Assembly: GCF_024171865.1 (NCBI RefSeq)
Contig: NZ_JAMTCN010000013.1
Coordinates: 62,001 to 126,000, forward strand
DNA from: Prauserella aidingensis
GTDB lineage: Bacteria; Actinomycetota; Actinomycetes; Mycobacteriales; Pseudonocardiaceae
Direction of reading: 5' to 3'
Length of the DNA stretch: 64,000 nt
Numbering within the stretch: position 1 is the stretch's first letter; each line of letters starts with the position of its first letter. The position numbers were made by a program, and so were the translations under genes. Under the pieces are notes generated by a model. It was not told the origin of the DNA. It saw only the letters and a list, made by a program, of their open reading frames with translations, and ran no database searches. Positions 46,269-55,041 of the stretch are shown one piece after another.

Positions 46269-49200
46269 ATGTTCCGCAAAGTGCTCGTCGCCAACCGTGG
46301 CGAGATCGCCATCCGCGCGTTCCGCGCCGCCTACGAACTGGGTGCGGGGACGGTGGCCGTGTTTCCCCGCGAGGACCGCAATTCGCTGCACCGGCTGAAG
46401 GCCGACGAGGCCTACGAGATCGGCGAACCGGGGCATCCGGTACGGGCGTACCTGTCGGTGGACGAGGTGGTCCGCGCCGCGCAGCGTGCCGGTGCCGACG
46501 CCGTCTACCCGGGTTACGGCTTCCTGTCCGAGAACCCCGACCTGGCGCGCGCGTGCGAGGAAGCGGGCATCACGTTCGTCGGCCCGGACGCCGAGACGCT
46601 CGAACTCACGGGTAACAAGGCGCGCGCCGTCGCGGCCGCGCGCGAGGCGGGCGTGCCGGTGCTGGGTTCCTCGGCCCCGTCGGCCGACGTCGACGAGCTG
46701 GCCGCGGCGGCCGAGCAGCTGACGTTCCCCGTGTTCGTCAAGGCCGTTGCGGGCGGTGGCGGCCGCGGTATGCGGCGCGTCGAGGACCCGGCGCAGTTGC
46801 GGGAGGCGATCGAGGCCGCGTCCCGCGAGGCGGAGTCGGCCTTCGGCGACGCGACCGTGTTCCTCGAGCAGGCCGTCGTCGAGCCGCGGCACATCGAGGT
46901 GCAGGTGCTGGCCGACGGCCGCGGCGACGTCATCCACCTCTACGAGCGCGACTGTTCGGTGCAGCGCAGGCACCAGAAGGTCGTCGAACTCGCGCCCGCC
47001 CCGAACCTCGACCCGGACCTGCGGGAGCGGATCTGTGCCGACGCGGTGAAGCTCGCCCGGCAGATGGGTTACCGCAACGCTGGCACCGTCGAGTTCCTCG
47101 TCGACCGCAGCGGCAACCACGTGTTCATCGAGATGAACCCGCGGATCCAGGTCGAGCACACGGTCACCGAGGAGGTCACCGACGTCGACCTGGTGCAGTC
47201 GCAGCTGCGCATCGCCTCGGGGTCGAGCCTGGCCGACCTCCGGTTGTCGCAGGAGGCGATCTACCTGCGCGGCGCGGCGATGCAGTGCCGGATCACGACC
47301 GAGGATCCGGCCAACGGTTTCCGGCCGGACACCGGCATGATCAGCGCCTACCGGTCGCCGGGCGGGTCGGGCATCCGGCTGGACGGCGGCACCGCGTTCT
47401 CCGGCACCGAGATCAGCGCGCACTTCGACTCGATGCTGGTCAAGCTGACGTGCCGGGGCAGGACGTTCGACACCGCGGTCGGCAGAGCGCGGCGTGCGCT
47501 GGCCGAGTTCCGCATCCGGGGTGTCGCGACGAACATCCCGTTCCTGCAGGCCGTGCTGGACGACCCGGACTTCCAGGCGGGCCGGGTCACCACGGCGTTC
47601 ATCGAGGAGCGGCCGCACCTGCTCACCGCGCGTCACTCGGCCGACCGTGGCACCCGGTTGCTGACGTACCTCGCCGACGTCACGGTCAACAAGCCGCACG
47701 GCGAGCGTCCGCGGCTGGTCGACCCGGAGACGAAGGTCCCGGCGCCGCCGCAGGGCGCGCCGCCTGCGGGGTCGAAGCAGAAGCTCACCGAGCTCGGCCC
47801 CGAGGGGTTCGCCCAGTGGATGCGCTCCTCCGGCACGGTCGGCGTCACCGACACGACCTTCCGTGACGCCCATCAGTCGCTGCTGGCCACGCGCGTGCGC
47901 ACGAAGGATCTGACGGCGATCGCGCCCACCGTGGCGCACACGCTGCCGCAACTGTTGTCGGTGGAGTGCTGGGGCGGCGCGACCTACGACGTCGCGCTGC
48001 GGTTCCTCGCCGAGGACCCGTGGGAGCGTCTCGCGCTGCTGCGGGAGGCCATGCCGAACGTGTGCCTGCAGATGCTGCTGCGCGGGCGCAACACCGTCGG
48101 CTACACGCCGTACCCCACCGAGGTCACCGACGCGTTCGTCCAGGAGGCGACCGACACCGGCATCGACATCTTCCGCATCTTCGACGCGCTCAACGACGTC
48201 TCGCAGATGCGGCCCGCGATCGACGCCGTGCGCGCGACCGGCACGTCGGTTGCCGAGGTGGCGCTGTGCTACACGTCGGATCTGTCCGATCCGGGCGAGA
48301 AGCTGTACACGCTGGACTACTACCTGCGGCTGGCCGAGCAGATCGTCGAGGCGGGCGCGCACGTGCTGGCGATCAAGGACATGGCGGGCCTGCTGCGTGC
48401 ACCCGCCGCCGAGCAGCTGGTGACCGCGCTGCGCCGGGAGTTCGACCTGCCGGTGCACATTCACACCCACGACACCGCGGGCGGCCAGCTGGCCACGTAC
48501 CTGGCGGCGATCCGCGCCGGCGCGGACGCGGTGGACGGGGCGGTCGCGTCGATGGCGGGCACGACGTCGCAGCCGTCGCTGTCGGCGATCGTCGCCGCCA
48601 CCGACCACTCGGACCGGCCCACCGGCCTCGACCTGCGCGCCGTCGGTGATCTCGAGCCGTACTGGGAGACCGTGCGGAAGATCTACGCCCCGTTCGAGGC
48701 GGGTCTGGCCTCGCCGACCGGCCGCGTGTACGACCACGAGATCCCGGGCGGTCAGCTGTCGAACCTGCGTACGCAGGCGAAGGCGCTCGGACTGGGCGAC
48801 CGGTTCGAGGACATCGAGGCGATGTACGCCGCGGCCGACCGAATGCTCGGGCACATCGTCAAGGTCACGCCGTCGTCCAAGGTGGTCGGTGACCTGGCGC
48901 TGCATCTCGTCGGCGCGGGCGTCGATCCCGCCGAGTTCGAGGCCGAGCCCGGAAAGTTCGACATCCCCGACTCGGTCGTGGGGTTCCTGCGTGGCGAGCT
49001 GGGCGACCCGCCCGGCGGTTGGCCGGAGCCGTTCCGCACCAAGGCCCTGGAGGGGCGCGCGGAGGCCAAGTCCGAATCGGAGCTGTCCGACGAGGACCGG
49101 GCCGCGCTGGGCACCGACCGGCGGGCGACGCTCAACCGGCTGCTGTTCCCCGGGCCCACGAAGGAGTTCGACACCCACCGCGAGGCGTACGGCGACACGA

Positions 49201-49643
49201 GCGTGCTGCCGAGCAAGGACTTCTTCTACGGCCTGCGCCCGGGGGAGGAGTACACGGTGGACCTCGAGCCCGGTGTGCGGCTGTTCATCGCGCTCGAGGC
49301 GATCGGCGAGGCCGACGACCGCGGCATGCGCACCGTGATGTCCACACTGAACGGTCAGATGCGGCCCATCCCGGTGCGCGACCGCTCCGTCGCCACCGAC
49401 GTGCCCGCCGCGGAGAAGGCGGACAAGAACGACCCGAATCACGTCGCCGCGCCGTTCGCCGGTGTGGTCACGTTGCAGGTGGGCGACGGCGACGTGATCG
49501 AGGCGGGTGACACCGTGGCGACCATCGAGGCGATGAAGATGGAGGCCGCCATCACCGCGCACACGGGTGGCACGGTGCGGCGGCTCGCCATCAACCCGGT
49601 GCAACAGGTCGAAGGCGGCGACCTGCTGATCGTCCTCGACTGA
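46269..49643 (+). CDS. pyc: Pyruvate carboxylase
   Basis: An 1124-residue single-chain biotin enzyme that makes oxaloacetate from pyruvate and bicarbonate. Order: biotin carboxylase (1-450; KAVAGGGGRGMRRV, FIEMNPRIQVEHTVTEE), carboxyltransferase (about 530-800; VTDTTFRDAHQSLLATRVRT, metal-binding HIHTHDTAGG), PC tetramerisation region, and a biotinyl domain with K1090 in IEAMKMEA. Full family length. It supplies the TCA cycle and aspartate-family precursors; it competes with IlvB and CimA for pyruvate. The NmrA-type gene converges 15 bp after the stop. Confidence 0.97.
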   Translation: MFRKVLVANRGEIAIRAFRAAYELGAGTVAVFPREDRNSLHRLKADEAYEIGEPGHPVRAYLSVDEVVRAAQRAGADAVYPGYGFLSENPDLARACEEAGITFVGPDAETLELTGNKARAVAAAREAGVPVLGSSAPSADVDELAAAAEQLTFPVFVKAVAGGGGRGMRRVEDPAQLREAIEAASREAESAFGDATVFLEQAVVEPRHIEVQVLADGRGDVIHLYERDCSVQRRHQKVVELAPAPNLDPDLRERICADAVKLARQMGYRNAGTVEFLVDRSGNHVFIEMNPRIQVEHTVTEEVTDVDLVQSQLRIASGSSLADLRLSQEAIYLRGAAMQCRITTEDPANGFRPDTGMISAYRSPGGSGIRLDGGTAFSGTEISAHFDSMLVKLTCRGRTFDTAVGRARRALAEFRIRGVATNIPFLQAVLDDPDFQAGRVTTAFIEERPHLLTARHSADRGTRLLTYLADVTVNKPHGERPRLVDPETKVPAPPQGAPPAGSKQKLTELGPEGFAQWMRSSGTVGVTDTTFRDAHQSLLATRVRTKDLTAIAPTVAHTLPQLLSVECWGGATYDVALRFLAEDPWERLALLREAMPNVCLQMLLRGRNTVGYTPYPTEVTDAFVQEATDTGIDIFRIFDALNDVSQMRPAIDAVRATGTSVAEVALCYTSDLSDPGEKLYTLDYYLRLAEQIVEAGAHVLAIKDMAGLLRAPAAEQLVTALRREFDLPVHIHTHDTAGGQLATYLAAIRAGADAVDGAVASMAGTTSQPSLSAIVAATDHSDRPTGLDLRAVGDLEPYWETVRKIYAPFEAGLASPTGRVYDHEIPGGQLSNLRTQAKALGLGDRFEDIEAMYAAADRMLGHIVKVTPSSKVVGDLALHLVGAGVDPAEFEAEPGKFDIPDSVVGFLRGELGDPPGGWPEPFRTKALEGRAEAKSESELSDEDRAALGTDRRATLNRLLFPGPTKEFDTHREAYGDTSVLPSKDFFYGLRPGEEYTVDLEPGVRLFIALEAIGEADDRGMRTVMSTLNGQMRPIPVRDRSVATDVPAAEKADKNDPNHVAAPFAGVVTLQVGDGDVIEAGDTVATIEAMKMEAAITAHTGGTVRRLAINPVQQVEGGDLLIVLD

Positions 49644-49658
49644 CCGCTCGCCGGTGCG

Positions 49659-50435
49659 TCACGCGAGCGCGGCGAGGGTGTCGCCGAGCTCGGTGACGCA
49701 CCGGTGTTGCCGGTCGCCCGCGGGCTGCAACAGTCCGCGGGCCTCGGCGTCGTACATCTCCGCCAGTTCGGCCGCGAGCAGGGCGACGTCGAGCGGCTTC
49801 CCGAGTACGGCCCCGAGCTTCTCGGCCACCTGCCGTTCCGTGTACTCGGGTCCGTCGAGGTGCACGATCTCGCTCGTGGCGGGCGGGTCGGCGAGTGCTG
49901 TGGCAGCGACCCGGCCGATGTCCCGGGTCGCCACCATCGTGGTGGGAACGTCCGCGGAGTCGCCGAACACCGGGTGGATCCCGCCTTCGGCTGCGGCGCC
50001 GAGCGTCGCCTCCACCTTCTCCTGGAAGTGCGGCGACCGCACCGCGGTGACGACGGCCCCGGTTCCGCCGAGTGCCTGTTCGAGGTGGTGGAGCCAGCGG
50101 ATCGGCCCCGTGCCGCTTTCGTGCTGGGCACCCCACGACGACAGTGCGACGACGTGGCCGACCCCGCTGTCGCGGACGGCGGTGGCGATGGTGTCGGCCA
50201 TGTGCCGGTGCTCGGTGTCGGAACCGCTCGGGAGCGGGGGAATGAGCACGAACGCGCCGTCGCAGCCCCGGAACGCCTCGGTCAGGGCGGCCGGGTCGGT
50301 GAGGTCGGCGACGGCGTCGGCCGCGCCCGCCTTGGCGGGGTCGCGGACGACGCGCCGGACGGGGAGGTCGCGGGCGTGGAGCGTGCGGGCGGCGGCGCCG
50401 CCGACGTGTCCGGTGGCTCCGGTGATGGCGTACAT
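49659..50435 (-). CDS. NmrA-like NAD(P)-binding protein
   Basis: A 258-residue atypical short-chain dehydrogenase: MYAITGATGHVGGAAARTL with the GxxGxxG motif, SSWGAQHESGTGPIRWLHHLE, RSPHFQEKVEAT and a NADP-type RRVVRDP segment. The catalytic Tyr-x3-Lys is absent, as in NmrA/HSCARG redox sensors and some azo- or quinone reductases. Divergent from an AraC regulator with 119 bp between the starts, so it is a likely target of it. Confidence 0.85.
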   Translation of the reverse strand: MYAITGATGHVGGAAARTLHARDLPVRRVVRDPAKAGAADAVADLTDPAALTEAFRGCDGAFVLIPPLPSGSDTEHRHMADTIATAVRDSGVGHVVALSSWGAQHESGTGPIRWLHHLEQALGGTGAVVTAVRSPHFQEKVEATLGAAAEGGIHPVFGDSADVPTTMVATRDIGRVAATALADPPATSEIVHLDGPEYTERQVAEKLGAVLGKPLDVALLAAELAEMYDAEARGLLQPAGDRQHRCVTELGDTLAALA

Positions 50436-50503
50436 GGTGGTCTCCGATCGGTCGTCGGGCTCAGGTGCTGACGGTGTCCACGGTCGTCGCGTCGAGCGAG
50501 ACG

Positions 50504-50547
50504 TTCCATGCTCGAACCGCTCGCTTTCATGCCGGATCGTCTACGCT
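50504..50547 (+). promoter_or_regulatory. AraC-type tandem half-sites and promoter
   Basis: TTCCATGC (50504-50511) and TTTCATGC (50525-50532) lie 21 bp apart on the same strand, two helical turns, as expected for one AraC-family dimer. The second ends 9 bp before the -10 TACGCT (50542-50547), which is 7 nt before the regulator ATG (leaderless). Confidence 0.6.
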
Positions 50548-50554
50548 GGTCGGT

Positions 50555-51520
50555 ATGGATGCTCTGGCCGATCTGCTGGCGGGAGTCAGGGCACGGTCGG
50601 CCGCCTTCTGCCGGACCGTGCTCGAACCGCCGTGGGCGCTGCGGATCGCCGACGGATCGCGGCTCGCACTCGTGACGGTGACGCGCGGCCACGCCTGGCT
50701 CGTGCCCGACGAGGAGCGCGAGCCCGAGGTGGGAGGCGAACCCGGGGTCGCGCGGCCCGTGCGGATCGACGAGGGGCAGGTCGCCGTCGTCAAAGGCCCC
50801 GCGCCGCACGTCGTGGCCGACGAGGTGGACACGCCGCCGTCGGTCGTCGTCTGCCCCGGCAACCGGCTGACCACAGTGGACGGAACCGATCTCACGGAGG
50901 AGTTCCTGCGCACCTGGTCCGGCCGGGAGTCGCCGGATTCCTCCGTGCTCGTCACCGGCACCTACAGCGTCACCGGCGACGTCGGCGCCCGGCTGCTGGC
51001 CGCGCTGCCGGCGGTGGCGCTGGTGCGGGCCGCCGACATCGCCTCCCCGGTGCTCGACCTGCTGATCGCCGAGCTCGACGAACCCGGGCCCGGGCAGCAG
51101 GCCGTCCTCGACCGGCTGCTCGACCTCGCCCTCGTCGAGACCGTGCGGACGTGGCTGGGCGGGCAACACGGCGACGCTCCCGGCTGGTTCCGTGCCCAGG
51201 GAGACCCCGTGGTGGGTGAGGCGCTTCGGCTGATACACGACGAGCCGGGTGCACCGTGGACGGTCGCCGCGCTGGCAGCCCGCACCGGCGTGTCCCGTGC
51301 GGCGTTCGCCCGCCGGTTCGCCGAGTTGGTGGGCACGCCGCCCATGTCGTACCTCGCGGACTGGCGCATCACCGTTGCCGCGGATCTGTTGCGCGGCACC
51401 GACGACACGGCCGAGGCGATCGCCCGCACGGTCGGGTACGCCAACGCCTTCGCCTTCAGCGCCGCGTTCAAACGGCACCGCGGGATCTCACCGCGGCAGC
51501 ACCGCGCCGGTGCGCGATGA
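50555..51520 (+). CDS. AraC-family transcriptional regulator with cupin domain
   Basis: A 321-residue protein. Residues 1-200 are a cupin-type sensor (LEPPWALRIADGSRLALVTV, VAVVKGPAPHVVADE) and residues 215-315 the double helix-turn-helix (WTVAALAARTGVSRAAFARR, EAIARTVGYANAFAFSAAFK, ending RHRGISPRQHR). The ligand is unknown. It overlaps the following ureohydrolase gene (ATGA) and is divergent from the NmrA-type gene; the three form a likely regulatory unit. Confidence 0.9.
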   Translation: MDALADLLAGVRARSAAFCRTVLEPPWALRIADGSRLALVTVTRGHAWLVPDEEREPEVGGEPGVARPVRIDEGQVAVVKGPAPHVVADEVDTPPSVVVCPGNRLTTVDGTDLTEEFLRTWSGRESPDSSVLVTGTYSVTGDVGARLLAALPAVALVRAADIASPVLDLLIAELDEPGPGQQAVLDRLLDLALVETVRTWLGGQHGDAPGWFRAQGDPVVGEALRLIHDEPGAPWTVAALAARTGVSRAAFARRFAELVGTPPMSYLADWRITVAADLLRGTDDTAEAIARTVGYANAFAFSAAFKRHRGISPRQHRAGAR

Positions 51521-52509
51521 GTTCGGCGACGCCGGCAACCGGGGCGGGGCGGCAGGAACCGTCCGTGGAAGCTCGCGCACCTGTGGAGATTCGCGCCGTG
51601 CCGCAGTGGCAGGGAGCGATCTCCGTCGATGCCGCACGACAGCTTCCCGCCGGCTGTCGCGCACTCGCGGCCCTCGCCGGGGACGTCCTCGGCGCGGAGG
51701 TGCACGAGGTGCCCGTTGTTCCGAACGCCACGGCCACTGTGGACGGTGTGCGCAATCGGCGGGCTCTGGTGCGGAACCGGGATGCCGTGTTGACGGCGCT
51801 CGGGCCCGGCGGACCGGTGCTGACGGTGGGCGGTGACTGCGGTGTCGACCTGGTTCCGGTGGGAGTCGCGCGCCACCGATACGGGCCCGAGCTGACCGTC
51901 GCATGGTTCGACGCGCATGCGGACTGCAACACCGCCGACAACACGCCGTCCGGCGCGTTCCACGGCATGGTGCTGGGTGCGCTGTGCGGGAGGTCGGGCC
52001 GCCACACGGCTCCGCCCGCCGACGCGGTCCTGCCCGCCGACGCGGCTCCGCCCGGCAGTACGGTGTCGGGCCGGTCGATACCCGGGGCGGGGCCTGCCCG
52101 CGTCGTCGACCGCGACTTCGACGCCAGTCCGGCCGTCGAGCCCGGCAACGCCGTGCTCATCGGCACCCGCGTGTTCGACCCGGAGGAACGCCGGGTCGTG
52201 GCCGACGGTCTCGTGCGGCACGTGCCACCACCCGCCGATCCCGCCGCGGTGCGCGACGCCGTGTCGGGACGGCCGGTATATCTTCATGTCGACCTGGACG
52301 TGCTCGACCCCTCCGAGTTCGACGGCACGCACTGTCGCGAACCGGGTGGGCTCACCGTCGACGGGCTGGCGGCGGCCATCGCGGCTGCATCGGAGGGTCG
52401 CGTCTGCGGTGCCTCGTTGACCGAATGCGCCACCACGGACCCGGACTCGTTGCGGCGTCTCGTACCCGTGATCGAGGCGCTCGGCCGTGCCCTCGACTCC
52501 GCCCGCTGA
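51517..52509 (+). CDS. Arginase/agmatinase-family ureohydrolase
   Basis: A 330-residue manganese hydrolase: TVGGDCGVDL, WFDAHADCNTADNTPSGAFH and VYLHVDLDVLDPSEFDG supply the two-metal site. The substrate loop has ADNTPSGAFHG, closer to formimidoylglutamase or arginase-like enzymes than to agmatinase; the exact guanidine substrate is open. A Pro/Ala-rich insert of about 35 residues (165-200) contains three near-copies of PPADAVLPADAAPP. Its ATG overlaps the araC TGA, so translation is coupled. Confidence 0.83.
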   Translation: MSSATPATGAGRQEPSVEARAPVEIRAVPQWQGAISVDAARQLPAGCRALAALAGDVLGAEVHEVPVVPNATATVDGVRNRRALVRNRDAVLTALGPGGPVLTVGGDCGVDLVPVGVARHRYGPELTVAWFDAHADCNTADNTPSGAFHGMVLGALCGRSGRHTAPPADAVLPADAAPPGSTVSGRSIPGAGPARVVDRDFDASPAVEPGNAVLIGTRVFDPEERRVVADGLVRHVPPPADPAAVRDAVSGRPVYLHVDLDVLDPSEFDGTHCREPGGLTVDGLAAAIAAASEGRVCGASLTECATTDPDSLRRLVPVIEALGRALDSAR

Positions 52510-52524
52510 CCCGGGCCCGAAACC

Positions 52525-52575
52525 GCCCACGGGGCACCCTGGTCGCATTCAATGCAACCAGGGTGCCCCCCGGGG
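52525..52575. repeat. Palindromic element copy 3
   Basis: GGGGCACCCTGGTCGCATT (52531-52549) and AATGCAACCAGGGTGCCCC (52551-52569) form 19-bp arms with one mismatch. It starts about 15-21 nt after the ureohydrolase stop and may terminate it. Confidence 0.88.
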
Positions 52576-52731
52576 GATTCTCCGCGCTGCCGGACAACCA
52601 CCGCTCGTACTGGGCCGCCCGGGTGAGCATGCTGGTTCCTCCGCCGGCGCCGGTCTTCCGCCTCGCCGGTTCGTGTGGTGTGCTCGCCTCCGTCCCTCCG
52701 ATGACTGTGGGGAAGGGAGTTGTCACTGCCC

Positions 52732-54072
52732 GTGAGTACTCACCGTGCACGAGAAGCGTCGGAACCCGGATTGTTGCGGGGCGTCGGCGGGATCATGCGA
52801 CCCGAGCTGGAGGACGTCGCCGGTGAGATCATCGCGGCGATCCGTGCGGCGATCCCCGAGTACCAGGGCTCGTTCGACGGCCCCTACGGCCGGTGGATGA
52901 CCGAGGGCGTGCGGCAGGCGATCGCGTTGTTCGTCGACCGGCTCGCCGACCCCGCCGCCGCGTCGGCGGCACCCGGGCACACGCGCGGCACCCCGGCGAG
53001 GACTGCACGCGGTTCGGCGGTGCTGGACGGCCACGAGGTGCACCGGCGGATCGGCAGGCAGGAACTCCGAGAGGGCCGCAGCCTCGACACGTTGCAGCAC
53101 GCGTACCGCATCGGGGTGCGGGTGGCCTGGCGGCGGATCATGCTGCTCGGCAGGCGCAGCGGCTTCTCCTCGGCGGTCATGTCGCAGCTGGCGGACCGGA
53201 TGCTGGCGTTGATGGACGAGCTGTCGTCCGTCGCGCTCGACGGCTACCGCGAGGCGAAGTCGGAGCCCGCCGATCCCGTGACGACGGCGCGGCGCAGGCT
53301 CGTGCGCGCCCTGACGGACGGCAGACCGGGGTCCCGGGGAGATTTCGAGGAGCTGGCCCGCCTCGCGCGCTGGCCGCTCCCCGACACGGTCACCGCGGTC
53401 GCGCTGAGCCCGCCGGTGTGGCCGTCGTCGGGGGAGGCGCCCTGCGAGATGCTCGCGGACCTGACGGGCACGAACCCGTTCCTGCTCGCCCCCGGAGCGG
53501 TGACGGCCGACGAGGCCGCGCGGCTGCAGGCGTCGCTGGTCTGCGGACCCGTCGGGGTGGGCGTGCCGGTGGAACCGTTCGCCGCAGCCGACTCGGTGCG
53601 GCTCGCGCGGCGCGTGCTGGCGCTCGCCGGGGACGGCGGCGCGTCGGCCGAGTCGGTCGTGTGGGCGGAGGACCGGTTGCCCGAGCTGTTGTTGCGGCAC
53701 TCCGGCGTCGTCGCCGCGCAGCTGCGCAGACGGTTGTTCGAACCACTGGCCGATCTCACCGAACGACAACGGGAACGCACGATCGAGACGTTGCGCGCAT
53801 GGCTCGAGGAGCAGGGAAACGCCCACGCCGTGGCGGAGCGGCTGGGGCTGCACCCGCAGACGATCCGGTATCGCATGCGGCGGATCGAGGAGGCGTTCGG
53901 CGACCGGCTGCGCGACGCCAGGGCGCGGTTCGAACTCGAGATGGCGCTCTACAGCCTCACCGGTGACGAAGGCGCCTCCGTCGCCGACGGCAGCGCCGCC
54001 ACCCGGGACGGCGGCGTCTCGACCCGGGACGGCGGCGGAAGCGGTGCGGGGAGCGGATTCGTCGGCCGGTGA
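52732..54072 (+). CDS. PucR-type helix-turn-helix regulator
   Basis: A 446-residue regulator: an N-terminal RsbT co-antagonist-like helical domain (EIIAAIRAAIPEYQGSF, LQHAYRIGVRVAWRRIML), a central GGDEF-like region (LVRALTDGRPGSRGDFEELA) and the C-terminal PucR HTH (HAVAERLGLHPQTIRYRMRRI). Known PucR proteins activate purine or nitrogen catabolism genes; actinobacteria have many of unknown target. The last 40 residues are a Gly/Ser/Asp tail with repeated TRDGG. A TTG at 52720 is an alternative start. Confidence 0.85.
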   Translation: MSTHRAREASEPGLLRGVGGIMRPELEDVAGEIIAAIRAAIPEYQGSFDGPYGRWMTEGVRQAIALFVDRLADPAAASAAPGHTRGTPARTARGSAVLDGHEVHRRIGRQELREGRSLDTLQHAYRIGVRVAWRRIMLLGRRSGFSSAVMSQLADRMLALMDELSSVALDGYREAKSEPADPVTTARRRLVRALTDGRPGSRGDFEELARLARWPLPDTVTAVALSPPVWPSSGEAPCEMLADLTGTNPFLLAPGAVTADEAARLQASLVCGPVGVGVPVEPFAAADSVRLARRVLALAGDGGASAESVVWAEDRLPELLLRHSGVVAAQLRRRLFEPLADLTERQRERTIETLRAWLEEQGNAHAVAERLGLHPQTIRYRMRRIEEAFGDRLRDARARFELEMALYSLTGDEGASVADGSAATRDGGVSTRDGGGSGAGSGFVGR

Positions 54073-54173
54073 CAACGCTCCCGCGAAAAGTTGTGCCACC
54101 GGTGAGCGCTCCGCGTGCTGTGACGGGAATGCCTTGTTCGGCCCGATCCGGCCCGCTTAGCGTCGTTCACGGC

Positions 54174-54191
54174 GATCCGGCGCGCCGGATC
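54174..54191. promoter_or_regulatory. 18-bp perfect palindrome between pucR-type and secreted-protein genes
   Basis: GATCCGGCGCGCCGGATC, flanked by GGC/GCC. It could be a terminator stem or a regulator site. Nothing else is evident in the 242-bp gap. Confidence 0.5.
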
Positions 54192-54314
54192 ATCGCCACG
54201 AGATCGGCCGGTCTTGCACGGTGTTTCAGGAAGTGATCGAGGTGTCGCAGCGAGTCTGTGGCGCCGACGAGTTCGTTGTAGCGAGAGTCTTCACCCAACG
54301 GAGGATGGAGTTCG

Positions 54315-54944
54315 ATGCGTACACGTATGCCGGGTGTTCTGACCGGCCTGGCCCTGTCGGCCGCGGTCGCCCTCGTGGCGGCCCCCGCCGCGTCCGCGGC
54401 ACAGGACATCACCGTCACCAACCCGAACGCCGACGGAACGGTGGCCGCCTCGGCCTCCGGTGTCACGTTCGTCGACACCGACACGGGCACCGAGATGAAC
54501 TGCTCGTCGTCGAGTGCCGACGGGACGATCGCCGACGGCAACCACACCACGCCTGCGGCCATCGGTGACCTGTCGGTGGGCTTCCAGGACTGCACGGGCC
54601 CGCTCGGTGGTGTCTCGGTGACGCCGAACGCCGAGCCTTACCAGCTGCACATCGGCTCCTTCGACAGCGCGACCGGCGTGTCCACCGGCTGGGTCGGCGA
54701 GGTCAACGTGAGCGTCTCGACGGTGACGTGCAGTTTCGAGGCCGTCGGCAACGCACCGGGCAGCTACGACAACAGCACGGGCCAGCTCACCGTGAGCCCG
54801 GACGTCGCGCTGCCGGACGGTGTCGCCCCGCTCGAGGCCACGAACGTCAGCGGGTGCTTCGGACTGGTCGGTGAGGGTGACGCACTGACCTTCGAGGCCG
54901 TCTACGACATCACCGACCCGGCCACGCCGATCACCATCGGCTGA
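54315..54944 (+). CDS. Secreted protein of unknown function
   Basis: A 209-residue protein with a clear Sec signal peptide (MRTRMPGVLTGLALSAAVAL, cleavage after APAASA near residue 28). The mature part is beta-rich, acidic and has four Cys (in MNCSSSS, FQDCTG, VTCSFE and SGCFG) that could form two disulfides. No catalytic motif. GGAGG precedes the ATG. I do not recognise a characterised family; similar small secreted proteins are common in Pseudonocardiales and Streptomyces. Confidence 0.8.
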   Translation: MRTRMPGVLTGLALSAAVALVAAPAASAAQDITVTNPNADGTVAASASGVTFVDTDTGTEMNCSSSSADGTIADGNHTTPAAIGDLSVGFQDCTGPLGGVSVTPNAEPYQLHIGSFDSATGVSTGWVGEVNVSVSTVTCSFEAVGNAPGSYDNSTGQLTVSPDVALPDGVAPLEATNVSGCFGLVGEGDALTFEAVYDITDPATPITIG

Positions 54945-54964
54945 CGCCGGCCCGGGAGGGTAAT

Positions 54965-55018
54965 GCCCCCAAGGGCACTGTGGTTGCACTCAATGCAACC
55001 ACAGTGCCCTTGGGGGGC
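54965..55018. repeat. Palindromic element copy 4 (perfect)
   Basis: Arms of 23 bp, CCCCCAAGGGCACTGTGGTT plus GCA (54966-54988) and their exact complement (54994-55016), around CTCAA. It lies about 21 nt after one stop codon and 25 nt after the stop of the convergent SagB-like gene. Confidence 0.95.
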
Positions 55019-55041
55019 TTCGGCGTTCCGGTGGTGCCGTG

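Noticed and set aside
46170-49604. Very long open frame antisense to pyc (1144 codons), and similar ones antisense to ilvB, serA, the subtilase and cimA
   Set aside because: Shadow frames of GC-rich genes; composition is Arg/His/Asp/Val-rich with no family motifs, while the opposite strand encodes well-known enzymes.
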